Positions 14,472-22,432 of a DNA stretch of 41,392 nucleotides are shown piece by piece. The notes under the pieces are model-generated. The model worked only from the letters and a program-made list of their open reading frames with translations. It had not been told where the DNA came from and searched no databases. The DNA is from Synergistaceae bacterium (lineage in GTDB: Bacteria > Synergistota > Synergistia > Synergistales > Synergistaceae), in the NCBI GenBank assembly GCA_031268885.1, contig JAIRWR010000079.1:1-41392 (forward strand), in the 5' to 3' direction. Made by a program: the position numbers and the translations under genes. Every line of letters begins with the position of its first letter. Positions within the stretch are counted from its first letter, which is position 1.

Positions 14472-15410
14472 TCATCTGGCATTGGAGAGCAGGTTTATCG
14501 CAAGCAGGCTCAGGTCCCTCCAGGACGCGCCCAAACCGCTCTTTTCGTTGTAATTGATCTTGATAAGCCCGGTCACGAAGTTCATGAGGTTATCTTTACC
14601 GTAAATCCTCGCCGCTGTCCCGGCCATCTTCGTTGCGTAATCCTTTACTCCGAGAGCTCTTACGAACGCCCCTCCTTCATTCGGAAAAGCAGCCATGTAG
14701 AACGCGATACGGATTCTGTTATGGAGGGCTGACAGAAGCGGAAGCAGTTCGGAGCTTCGGGAGAGTGTGTCGAGCGCCCGCAGCACGTCCGTTCGCGAAC
14801 CGCGGCAGATTCCATCCAGCAGTTTCAGCGTACTTCGGCTTCCGTCCGACATACACAAACTCTGAACGTCAGAGACGGTGATCTCCCCTCGCCCGCTCAT
14901 CCCGCAAAACAGGGACAACTTCTCCGCCTCGCTCGCCATCTCTCCGCTGTCCTCGTAAAGCTCCTTCAGCAGCGTGATTGCATCGCGCCTGACGGAGACG
15001 CCGTTTCTCTTTGCGCTCTCCGTTATCATACTGTCCCTTTCTTTAGACCACGGCGAGAGTTCAGCGGCCTTTGAGACTGTGCACCTGCCTATATAAGCCT
15101 TTGGGATTAGCGCCGAAGTCTCTGTATCGCACATCAGGATAATGACGTTGGGGGAGTCCGGCGGAGGAGGGGAGATAAGAGGGGCTAGGCCGTTCGGAAA
15201 CGGGCCGAGCTTCGCGGCGTCATCCACTATGATCACGCCGCGCTCGTCGAAGAGGCCAGCTCCCATGTTGTCCGTCATTAGGGAATGCCAGTCGCCGCCA
15301 TCCTGTCGGCGGAGATCGCCGTACCCAGCCTTGGCCAAGTCGCTGACCGTGGAGTCCATAAGGCGTTTCCGCGCCGTGCCGGAGGCGATCAGAAGATGCA
15401 GGTGAGGCAT
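14472..15410 (-). CDS. holA: DNA polymerase III subunit delta
   Basis: Clamp-loader delta subunit, which opens the beta sliding clamp. With the start at ATG 15410 it has 312 residues, the usual size is 330-350. That ATG follows a GGGGG run; an ATG five codons upstream (15425) lacks a binding site. Family pattern: an N-terminal P-loop-like lobe without a full Walker A, GVIIVDDAAKLGPF near 60, RDAITLLKELYEDSGEMASE near 165, and a C-terminal collar-type helix bundle (RDLSLLAINLLSNAR). The sequence is rather divergent, so the call rests on the DEGMASE-like region, size and the common leuS-holA neighbourhood (59-75 nt after leuS, same strand). Confidence 0.82.
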   Translation of the reverse strand: MPHLHLLIASGTARKRLMDSTVSDLAKAGYGDLRRQDGGDWHSLMTDNMGAGLFDERGVIIVDDAAKLGPFPNGLAPLISPPPPDSPNVIILMCDTETSALIPKAYIGRCTVSKAAELSPWSKERDSMITESAKRNGVSVRRDAITLLKELYEDSGEMASEAEKLSLFCGMSGRGEITVSDVQSLCMSDGSRSTLKLLDGICRGSRTDVLRALDTLSRSSELLPLLSALHNRIRIAFYMAAFPNEGGAFVRALGVKDYATKMAGTAARIYGKDNLMNFVTGLIKINYNEKSGLGASWRDLSLLAINLLSNAR

Positions 15411-15484
15411 GACGCCGTCCCCCATTCGTTACGAAAGAACGCCGGCTCTACACTCTCCAACAGAACAGTTAGCGGTTCCACGCG

Positions 15485-17983
15485 CTATCCCCTCAGGACT
15501 ATATTTACGAGTCTGTCGGGAACCGCTATGACCTTCACTATCTCCTTGCCGCCAACTCTGCTCTTCGCGGATGGCTGGTCCATTATCCTCTTCGTCAGCT
15601 CCTCCTTGCTCAAGCCAGGTTCCACCTCATACTGTTCACGCAGTTTACCGTTGATCTGAAGCACCACGGTAACACGGTCGGCCTTGAGAGCTTCTGTATC
15701 GACGCTGGGCCAGCGCGCGGTCGCGAGATAATCGTCGTTGCCCATGGCCTCCCAGAGCTCCTCGCATATATGCGGACAGAACGGAGACAGGCAGAGCAGC
15801 AGCGATTCCACTCCTTCACGAAAGAGCGACCATTCGATCTCGTTGCCGGGGTTAAAGACAGTCAGTCCATTATAGAGCTCCATCAGCCTCGCGACAGCCG
15901 TGTTGAACTGCCTCTCGTCCTTTATATCCTTCGTCACCCTGTCGATAGTCGAATGAATCAGCCGTTTGAGATCCTTCCCTGGACCAGCGGGCAGGGAGTC
16001 CATGCTCACCGCCGCGCGTTTTGCCGACCTAAGTTCCGAGGCGCTCTCATCTACCATCCTATAAACCCTGTTCAAAAAGCGGTTTGCGCCCTCAACTCCC
16101 TTGTCGGACCAGTCCAGGCTCTTGTCCGGCGGCGAGGCGAACAGTATAAATAGCCGGGCGGTATCGGCGCCGTACTTCTTTATTATTTCGTCGGGATCTA
16201 CGACGTTTCCAAGCGACTTCGACATCTTCGCGCCATCTTTGACGACCATCCCCTGAGTCAGAAGCCCGGTGAACGGCTCGCGCATGTCGCTTGGAACGAG
16301 GCCGAGGTCGGATACCACTTTTGTAAAGAACCTCGCGTATATGAGGTGCAGGCAGGCGTGCTCTATGCCGCCTATGTAGAGATCGACAGGCATCCAGTAG
16401 TCAGCGTCCTCCGGCCTGAATGGAGACGAATCGCAAGCGGGCGAGAGGTATCTGAGGAAGTACCACGAAGAACATATAAACGTATCCATGGTGTCGGTCT
16501 CCCTGCGAGCCGGGCCGCCGCAGCGCGGGCACGTCGTCCGGACCCAGTCCTCGCAATCGAGAAGCGCGTTCCCGCCGTTGTCGGGTATCCTTGCGTCGAA
16601 GGGCAGCTCCACCGGAAGGCTGGACTCGGGCAGAGGGACTGTCCCGCAACGGTCGCAGTACACCACCGGAATAGGGGTGCCCCAATAGCGTTGACGCGAT
16701 ATCAGCCAGTCTCGGAGCCTGTACTGAGTCTCTCGTCTTCCCCATCCGTTGGACTCGAACCACTCTCCTATTTTTTCGATGGCGACCGGCGTCGGAAGCC
16801 CGTCGAACTCCCCCGAGTTGCACGCGATGCCGTCCGCGTCGATCGCGGCAGTCATCTCGTCCGGATTTGGAGCCGTCTCTCCTTCCGCGCGCACAACCGG
16901 GATTATGCCCAGGCCAAACTTTCGGACGAAGTCGAAGTCGCGCTGATCGTGAGCGGGCACGCCCATAATCGCGCCTGTCCCGTAATCCATTAGAATGTAA
17001 TCCGCTATCCATACCGGGGCCCTGGTTCCATTTACGGGATTGATCGCTTCAAATCCGGTGTCGATGCCCATCTTGTCACCGTCGTTCGCGGTACGCTCTA
17101 TGGCGCTGCGTGAGGATATCCTCCGGACAAACTCCAGTACCTCGTCACGGCGGCCCCGCGGCATCATCTCCGCAAGTCTTTCGACAATCGGGTGCTCCGC
17201 GGCGAGCGCTACGAACGTGACGCCAAATATTGTGTCGATTCTAGTGGTAAACGCCTCAATCGACAGGTCGGTATCGGCTATCCTCATATCGAACCTGACT
17301 CCCTCTGAGCGCCCAATCCAGTTTCTCTGCATCGTCAATACCCTCTCAGGCCATCCTGAGAGGTTGTCCAAATTCTCCAGCAGCTCCTCCGCGTAATCGG
17401 TTATCCGCAGAAACCACTGTTCGAGAGCCCGCTTAACGACTGGAGTGCCGCACCTCCAGCAGACGCCCTCGCCTATAACCTGTTCGTTCGCGAGCACCGT
17501 CCCGCAGGAATCGCACCAGTTTACCGGGGCGTGTTTCTTGTAGGCGAGACCCCTCTCGTACATGCGAAGGAAGAACCACTGGCTCCATCTGTAGTAGTCG
17601 GGCAGGCAGGTCTTCACCATCCTGCGCCAATCGTAGCTGCACCCCATCGACTTGAATTGTCCCGTCACGTGGTCGATGTTGTCGAGCGTCCACTTTGCCG
17701 GATGGATCTTCATCTTGATGGCCGCGTTCTCCGCCGGCATTCCAAACGAGTCGAAACCTATCGGGTACAGGACGTTGTATCCATTCATGCGAAGGAAGCG
17801 AGCGGTCAGGTCCCCTATCGAGTAGTTACGGAGATGCCCCATGTGCAGCGCGCCGCTGGGATATGGAAACATCTCCAAGCAGTAGAACTTGGGTCTGTCC
17901 CCGCCGGTCTCGACGTGAAAACATCCGGACTCCTCCCACCTCTTCTGCCATTTGGGCTCGATAGCGCCAAATTCATATGCCAT
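15485..17983 (-). CDS. leuS: leucine--tRNA ligase
   Basis: Class I aminoacyl-tRNA synthetase that charges tRNA-Leu, 832 residues, a normal bacterial length. The signature HMGH is at 47-50 (FPYPSGALHMGHLRNYSIGD) and KMSKS at 586-590 (GAKMSKSLGNVVDPD). The CP1 editing domain is present (near 220-400, with the TTRIDTIFG and YGTGAIMGVPAHDQRD motifs that bind misacylated tRNA). The zinc-type cysteines in CDSCGTVLANEQV...CWRCG (near 158-178) and CDRCGTV (near 446) are intact, as is a C-terminal anticodon-binding and tail domain. It is transcribed from the promoter at 18026-18055 and is followed by holA. Confidence 0.97.
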   Translation of the reverse strand: MAYEFGAIEPKWQKRWEESGCFHVETGGDRPKFYCLEMFPYPSGALHMGHLRNYSIGDLTARFLRMNGYNVLYPIGFDSFGMPAENAAIKMKIHPAKWTLDNIDHVTGQFKSMGCSYDWRRMVKTCLPDYYRWSQWFFLRMYERGLAYKKHAPVNWCDSCGTVLANEQVIGEGVCWRCGTPVVKRALEQWFLRITDYAEELLENLDNLSGWPERVLTMQRNWIGRSEGVRFDMRIADTDLSIEAFTTRIDTIFGVTFVALAAEHPIVERLAEMMPRGRRDEVLEFVRRISSRSAIERTANDGDKMGIDTGFEAINPVNGTRAPVWIADYILMDYGTGAIMGVPAHDQRDFDFVRKFGLGIIPVVRAEGETAPNPDEMTAAIDADGIACNSGEFDGLPTPVAIEKIGEWFESNGWGRRETQYRLRDWLISRQRYWGTPIPVVYCDRCGTVPLPESSLPVELPFDARIPDNGGNALLDCEDWVRTTCPRCGGPARRETDTMDTFICSSWYFLRYLSPACDSSPFRPEDADYWMPVDLYIGGIEHACLHLIYARFFTKVVSDLGLVPSDMREPFTGLLTQGMVVKDGAKMSKSLGNVVDPDEIIKKYGADTARLFILFASPPDKSLDWSDKGVEGANRFLNRVYRMVDESASELRSAKRAAVSMDSLPAGPGKDLKRLIHSTIDRVTKDIKDERQFNTAVARLMELYNGLTVFNPGNEIEWSLFREGVESLLLCLSPFCPHICEELWEAMGNDDYLATARWPSVDTEALKADRVTVVLQINGKLREQYEVEPGLSKEELTKRIMDQPSAKSRVGGKEIVKVIAVPDRLVNIVLRG

Positions 17984-18025
17984 GTTCTTTTCGCCTCCGT
18001 ATTTTTAGTCGCTGTCACATGGGAC

Positions 18026-18055
18026 ATTATAATCCACTTCGCTCGCCAAAGACAA
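18026..18055 (-). promoter_or_regulatory. promoter for leuS-holA
   Basis: On the minus strand TTGTCT (18050-18055) and TATAAT (18026-18031) are spaced by 18 nt, about 45 nt upstream of the leuS ATG. The -10 is consensus and the -35 matches four of six bases. Confidence 0.55.
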
Positions 18056-18202
18056 TAAGCGTTGTCAAAACACGCTCCGCATGCGATAACAATGAGCGTC
18101 TACAGGGCTCCGTAAATTCACCAGCCTGGCGCGATCTCTAAATCGCTTTAATCCAGTTATAGACTTGATTCCCCGACATCCATCTTTGAGCGGATTGGAG
18201 AT

Positions 18203-18231
18203 TTGGGAAGCCGCGAAATGTGGAGTATAAT
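18203..18231 (+). promoter_or_regulatory. promoter for the membrane-protein gene at 18277
   Basis: TTGGGA (18203-18208) and TATAAT (18226-18231) with a 17-nt spacer. The start site would be near 18238, about 40 nt before the ATG. Confidence 0.55.
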
Positions 18232-18276
18232 TAGAACGGTATGTGTCAGATCCACGTGCTGAAGGAGAGATGGTCG

Positions 18277-18909
18277 ATGAAAAGGGTTGCCCTTGTTATC
18301 TTGTTCTGTTCAGGCGCATTGATCGGGCTTGTTAAATACTTCTCTATCGATAGAACGACATTCGCTTTTATGGCGTTTTTTTTCGTATTGTTTATTCCGG
18401 TGCTGCCAATCTGTCTTGCGGCTAAGTCACGTTCTGATAAGGAGGAACGAGCCAAGGACGCCATTGAAATCGCTCAGGGATTTGTCATGGCGCGCAAGGA
18501 GATCCGCTCCAGAATTCCCAAAAACAACCCCAGAAGAGAATCCAACGCGGCCTTCGAGGGCGCGGCGAAGATCGGCGCCGTTCGCTCGATGGCCGCGCTC
18601 CTCCGCAAGCCCGGCCTGCGGATGATCGTTTTAGATGTATGCGACTTTGCCGACATGGTGTTAGAGACAATCAGGCGGATGCCGTGCGACTCGCCGGCGG
18701 CCGTCTCTTTCTCCGAGAATCTTCTCGCTCGCCTCGTGGATTCCATTGATCTCTGCTTCAAGTCGAGCGGCAGCCGCAGAGACAAGCCTAACACCTCCTC
18801 AATCGCCGACATCCCAGACGCTCAGGAGATAGAGTGTTTCAGCCTCTTCATAACCGCCATCAAAAAACAACAGGATCTGATCTTGTTCGAGGGACAGGGC
18901 AAGGGGTAA
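18277..18909 (+). CDS. small membrane protein with two N-terminal transmembrane helices
   Basis: A 210-residue protein starting at ATG 18277 with GAAGGAG some 10 nt upstream. Two hydrophobic segments near the start (VALVILFCSGALIGLVKYF and FAFMAFFFVLFIPVLPICLA) form a hairpin in the membrane. The remaining 150 residues are soluble, mostly helical, and begin with a charged stretch. Layout and size recall XpaC-like proteins (two helices then a cytosolic helical domain), but I cannot confirm that and give no function. It is a single-gene unit with its own promoter; the first CRISPR-like repeat begins two bases after its stop. Confidence 0.7.
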   Translation: MKRVALVILFCSGALIGLVKYFSIDRTTFAFMAFFFVLFIPVLPICLAAKSRSDKEERAKDAIEIAQGFVMARKEIRSRIPKNNPRRESNAAFEGAAKIGAVRSMAALLRKPGLRMIVLDVCDFADMVLETIRRMPCDSPAAVSFSENLLARLVDSIDLCFKSSGSRRDKPNTSSIADIPDAQEIECFSLFITAIKKQQDLILFEGQGKG

Positions 18910-18910
18910 A

Positions 18911-19011
18911 GTTTCACCTCACGCGCCCGCATGGGCGCGACGAAAAGAAATTGACATCACAAGTCAGAAAATTAAGTTTCATTTCAACTCACGCGCCCGC
19001 ATGGGCGCGAC
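18911..19011 (-). CRISPR. two-repeat CRISPR remnant (type I-C-like repeat)
   Basis: Two 31-nt repeats at 18911-18941 and 18981-19011 differ only at two of their first seven bases and share CTCACGCGCCCGCATGGGCG followed by CGAC. Read on the minus strand they begin GTCGCGCCCATGCGGGCGCG and end in TGAAAC or TGAAAT, with an inner palindrome that would fold as a hairpin, the pattern of type I-C repeats. The single spacer is 39 nt (18942-18980). There are no further repeats and no cas genes in the window. A leader, if any, would lie at 19012-19290, which is AT-rich. Confidence 0.6.
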
Positions 19012-19307
19012 GTAATTATTATGTCCGAAAAACCGAAAAAAATCAATATCGAAATGGCAGCCTCAAACCACAGGTTGAGATACTTGACAATAGCGCTGAG
19101 CTTGGTGATAACGCTGATTCAATCAAAATCAAACTTCACCCATTGATGAAAAGGCAAAATATCGAGAACCCAGAGATAAACAACACCTATAGGAATTTAA
19201 ACTCGTCAACCCGCGGTTTGAGGGTTATAATTGATCAGGCGCCATTATGGGGAGGTTACCGTATAATACAATTAATATATAAATATTTCTCTCAAGGAGG
19301 GGTTGTG
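19012..19307. other. AT-rich intergenic region upstream of prfB
   Basis: No convincing gene. A 41-codon frame (19021-19146) with a hydrophobic middle has no ribosome binding site and is not called. Two TATAAT boxes occur (19226-19231 and 19262-19267); neither has a good -35 at the right distance, but the second is well placed to start a prfB transcript. AAGGAGG at 19294-19300 is the prfB binding site. Confidence 0.4.
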
Positions 19308-20469
19308 ATGGTTAATTTACCTACAAGCACGGTCATGTCCAACCTGCGTTCGTCGCTCGACGAGCTGCGTGATAGTCTTTGACCTGCCAGGACTCGAAGC
19401 GAAATCCACGCGTCTGACGAAGGAGACGCTCGAACCAGGTTTTTGGGAGAGGAACGACGCGAGTACAGTGTCGCGCGATCTCGCTATGATCGGGGGCCGT
19501 ATTGACAAATGGCGCGAGTTGGAACGGGAGCGAAGCGAAATGGAAACCCTGGCGGAACTCCTCTCGGAGGAGGATGACCCAGAACTAAGCCGCGAGTTCT
19601 ACGAGAGATCGGGCAAACTTGCCAAATCAGTGGAGGCGGAGCGGATATATGTTCTTCTGGACGAGGAGCACGACATCTCCTCAGCGATAGTGATGATTCA
19701 CGCCGGCGCCGGCGGGCTCGACTCGCAAGACTGGTGCGAAATGCTGTACCGAATGTATCTACGCTGGGCGGAGTCTAGGAGGTTCGGCGTTCGTGTCTTA
19801 GACGAACAGCGCGACCAGGGGACCGGCGTCAAAAGCGTCACGTTCGAGGTGAGCGGAGATTTCTCCTACGGATATCTCAAGGGGGAGCAGGGGGTGCATA
19901 GGCTTGTCCGTATCTCTCCATTCGACTCGGCAAAGCGCAGGCATACCAGTTTCGCGTCCGTGGAGGTACTGCCGGTGCTCCCCGAGAACGTGGAGGTGGA
20001 CATCCGTCCGGAAGACCTTAAGATGGACACGTTCCGCTCCAGCGGCGCTGGGGGACAGCATGTCAACATGACGGACTCCGCGGTGAGAATTACGCACCTT
20101 CCCACCGGAATAGTGGTGAGCTGCCAGGTCGAGCGTTCTCAGCACATGAACAGGGCGACTGCCATGGGGGTTCTGAGATCCCGGCTGTTCGAGCGGATGC
20201 TTCGCGAGCGGCGTGAGCAGATAGAATCGCTGCAGGGGGAGAAACGTGTCATAGCGTGGGGCAGTCAGATTCGCTCCTATACGCTGCAGCCGTTTCAACT
20301 CGTAAAGGATCACAGGTCCGAGTGCGGAATCGGCAATGTTTACGCCGTCCTCGACGGGGACATAGATGAGCTGATAATGGCTTACCTCAGATTTGTGAAG
20401 ACAGGTCTCACCAGCAGGCGTTCGGATTCGTCCGATTCCGAGGCCGCCGGCTCAGCCGATGAGGAGTGA
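19308..20469 (+). CDS. prfB: peptide chain release factor 2 (programmed +1 frameshift)
   Basis: RF2 ends translation at UGA and UAA. The first frame starts at ATG 19308 (AAGGAGG seven bases upstream) and reads 24 codons to CTT TGA at 19377-19382. A +1 shift on CTTTGAC, skipping T19380, continues with GAC CTG CCA into the main frame and yields 386 residues. The in-frame UGA is the classic autoregulatory device: low RF2 lets the ribosome shift. The stop-recognition SPF (in VRISPFDSAKRRHTSFASVE) and catalytic GGQ (SSGAGGQHVNMTDSAVRI) are both present. The usual AGGGGG stimulator just before the slippery CTT is missing here (the bases are CGTGATAGT). The downstream gene overlaps or nearly abuts. 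Confidence 0.95.
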
Positions 20470-20473
20470 TGTT

Positions 20474-22432
20474 TTGAGAAACAACGTGGTTTTATGGGTC
20501 TGCGCAGCCATCTGTGTATTGGCGCTGCTACCCTCTCTGTCTTTTGCCGGATTGTCCGGCGGATTTGACTCCGATAAACCGGAGGCTGGAAAGTACAAGG
20601 CATTCGTCCCCATAGATCCCATAATGCCCGTATCGCAGGTGAAACCGGGAATGAAGGGGGAGTGCCGCACCGTGATCCGCGGAACTCAGGTAGTCACGTT
20701 CAGCGCGGAGGTAGTGGATATCATTTCAAACCGCGGAGTTCCCAATCATCTCATATTGGTGAAGACAAGCGGCCCTGTAATGGAGCAGACCGGCGGCATA
20801 GCGGCCGGAATGAGCGGTTCGCCGTTCTACATAAATGGAAAGCTGGCGGGCGCGGTGGGTTACGGCTGGCCGTTTTCAAGGCACGACCTCGGGCTCGTTA
20901 CCCCGATAGAGGATATGATAGCTCTGTGGGACAACCCTGAAGTAATACCGTCGTTCGATCCCGCTCCGATCATCCCCGAAAAGCCGTTGGCCAGGAGCGA
21001 TGATGAAACCCCGTCCAAACTTGAGGATAAATTGCTCGATATGATTGTGGCGTCCGACGATGTCGAATCGGGAGTCCTGGACCTCGTGATAACATCGTCC
21101 GACGTGCAGCAGTCTGCATCCGGCGACGTATTGGCGGCTCCGCTGTTCGTATCGGGAGTCTCATCCAGGATAGCCGGAAAGATCGGGGAGATGCTCGGCG
21201 TGGAGATCGCCGCCTTTGGCGGAGGCTCTTTCTCGGGGGACAATCAGGGTTCGGCCGATGGATCGAAGAGGGCGAAGTATGACGCAAACCTTAAGCCCGG
21301 CATGGCGGTCGGCACGTCCCTCCTGTGGGGCGATGTTGAGATAAGCTCGATAGGAACGTTGACCGCTCTGTCCAAGGACGGCAGGTTCATAGCGTTCGGC
21401 CATCCGTTCCTGAACCTGGGCGCGACATCCGCTGTTCTGACTGAGGCCAGCATATCCAGCGTTGTGCCAGGCTTGCAGACGCCGTTCAAATTGGGCGTCA
21501 CCGGCGACATAATTGGAATAGTCACGCAGGACAGGCCTCAGGGAATCGGGGGGAGGGTCGGCAGATTCGCTCCGGCGGCAGGTTGTTCTATAAACGTGCT
21601 TGATGTCGACTCGGGACGCAGATATCAGCGCAGATTTCAGGTCTTGCAGGATATGTACCAGTTTTCGAGGCTCATGCCGATGGCCATAGTTGGAACGATA
21701 GAGGATCTGTGGGGGAGAAGCGGCGGGGGGTCCGCCAAGATAACCGCGACATACAGTGGAAACGCGCTACCCGGCGGGTGGAAGCGCACAAACGTCTTCG
21801 TGTCCGAAAAGAACGTGATAGACGCCATGCTTGCGGAGTTCAACCTGATGACCCAGTTGTTCGCTGTAAATCAGTTCCAGGAGCTACGTCCCTTCGGCGT
21901 GAATGTCGACGTCGAGCTAACGCAGATGCCGAGGGTACTCTACATTGACGACGTCGAGACGCCAAAGGGACCATTTCATCCCGGCGAACGCGTGTCGTTT
22001 GACATAACCCTCCGTCCCTGGCGCAAAGCCCCGTTTGTTCGCACATACTCGCTCGTCGTGCCGGAAAAGGTAACCGGCATCTGCGAGTTGCTGATTCGCG
22101 GCGGAGGGATAGCGGAGGAGAACGCGGAATACATGGACGCGGCGTGGCGCAGCATAAGCAGCCTTCCAATACTCCTTAATGAGATTGACGCAAAGGAGAC
22201 TAACGATCAGATAGTCCTAGAAATCCGCGGACAAGAGGCCCTGGCCGATCAGATAAAGAGAGCGCAGAAGGGTGACCCCGAAGATCTCATGAACGACAAG
22301 CTGAAGAGCGAGATTCGCGAGGAGAAGATGAATGAGGGCTCAATGCGGATAATCAGGACAAACTACTACGTTGACGGCATAATTCACAGGCTCATCAGGG
22401 TAGAAGGAGAGTCGTCAGGCGATGGATCGTGA
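20474..22432 (+). CDS. exported S55-family (SpoIVB-type) serine peptidase
   Basis: Most likely a secreted or periplasmic protease, 652 residues from TTG 20474, which sits seven bases after GAGGAG (20461-20466); an in-frame ATG at 20459 lies before that site. The signal peptide ends in LSFAG. Residues about 40-150 read PVSQVKPGMKGECRTVIRGT, then IAAGMSGSPFYINGKLAGAV with Ser114/Ser116 in GMSGSP, the nucleophile motif of peptidase family S55. A histidine motif, AFGHPFLNLG (His310), comes 190 residues later. In SpoIVB itself the histidine precedes the serine and a PDZ domain is present; neither holds here. The C-terminal 250 residues are beta-rich and unrecognised. The organism need not sporulate: such proteins occur in several non-sporulating phyla. 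The gene is coupled to prfB and uvrC. Confidence 0.8.
   Translation: MRNNVVLWVCAAICVLALLPSLSFAGLSGGFDSDKPEAGKYKAFVPIDPIMPVSQVKPGMKGECRTVIRGTQVVTFSAEVVDIISNRGVPNHLILVKTSGPVMEQTGGIAAGMSGSPFYINGKLAGAVGYGWPFSRHDLGLVTPIEDMIALWDNPEVIPSFDPAPIIPEKPLARSDDETPSKLEDKLLDMIVASDDVESGVLDLVITSSDVQQSASGDVLAAPLFVSGVSSRIAGKIGEMLGVEIAAFGGGSFSGDNQGSADGSKRAKYDANLKPGMAVGTSLLWGDVEISSIGTLTALSKDGRFIAFGHPFLNLGATSAVLTEASISSVVPGLQTPFKLGVTGDIIGIVTQDRPQGIGGRVGRFAPAAGCSINVLDVDSGRRYQRRFQVLQDMYQFSRLMPMAIVGTIEDLWGRSGGGSAKITATYSGNALPGGWKRTNVFVSEKNVIDAMLAEFNLMTQLFAVNQFQELRPFGVNVDVELTQMPRVLYIDDVETPKGPFHPGERVSFDITLRPWRKAPFVRTYSLVVPEKVTGICELLIRGGGIAEENAEYMDAAWRSISSLPILLNEIDAKETNDQIVLEIRGQEALADQIKRAQKGDPEDLMNDKLKSEIREEKMNEGSMRIIRTNYYVDGIIHRLIRVEGESSGDGS

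Noticed and set aside
19021-19146. 41-codon frame with a hydrophobic middle
   Set aside because: No ribosome binding site and it starts just after the CRISPR repeat; not distinguishable from chance.
18834-19382. 182-residue frame spanning the CRISPR repeats to the prfB start
   Set aside because: It begins inside the preceding gene, crosses the repeats and has no family likeness.
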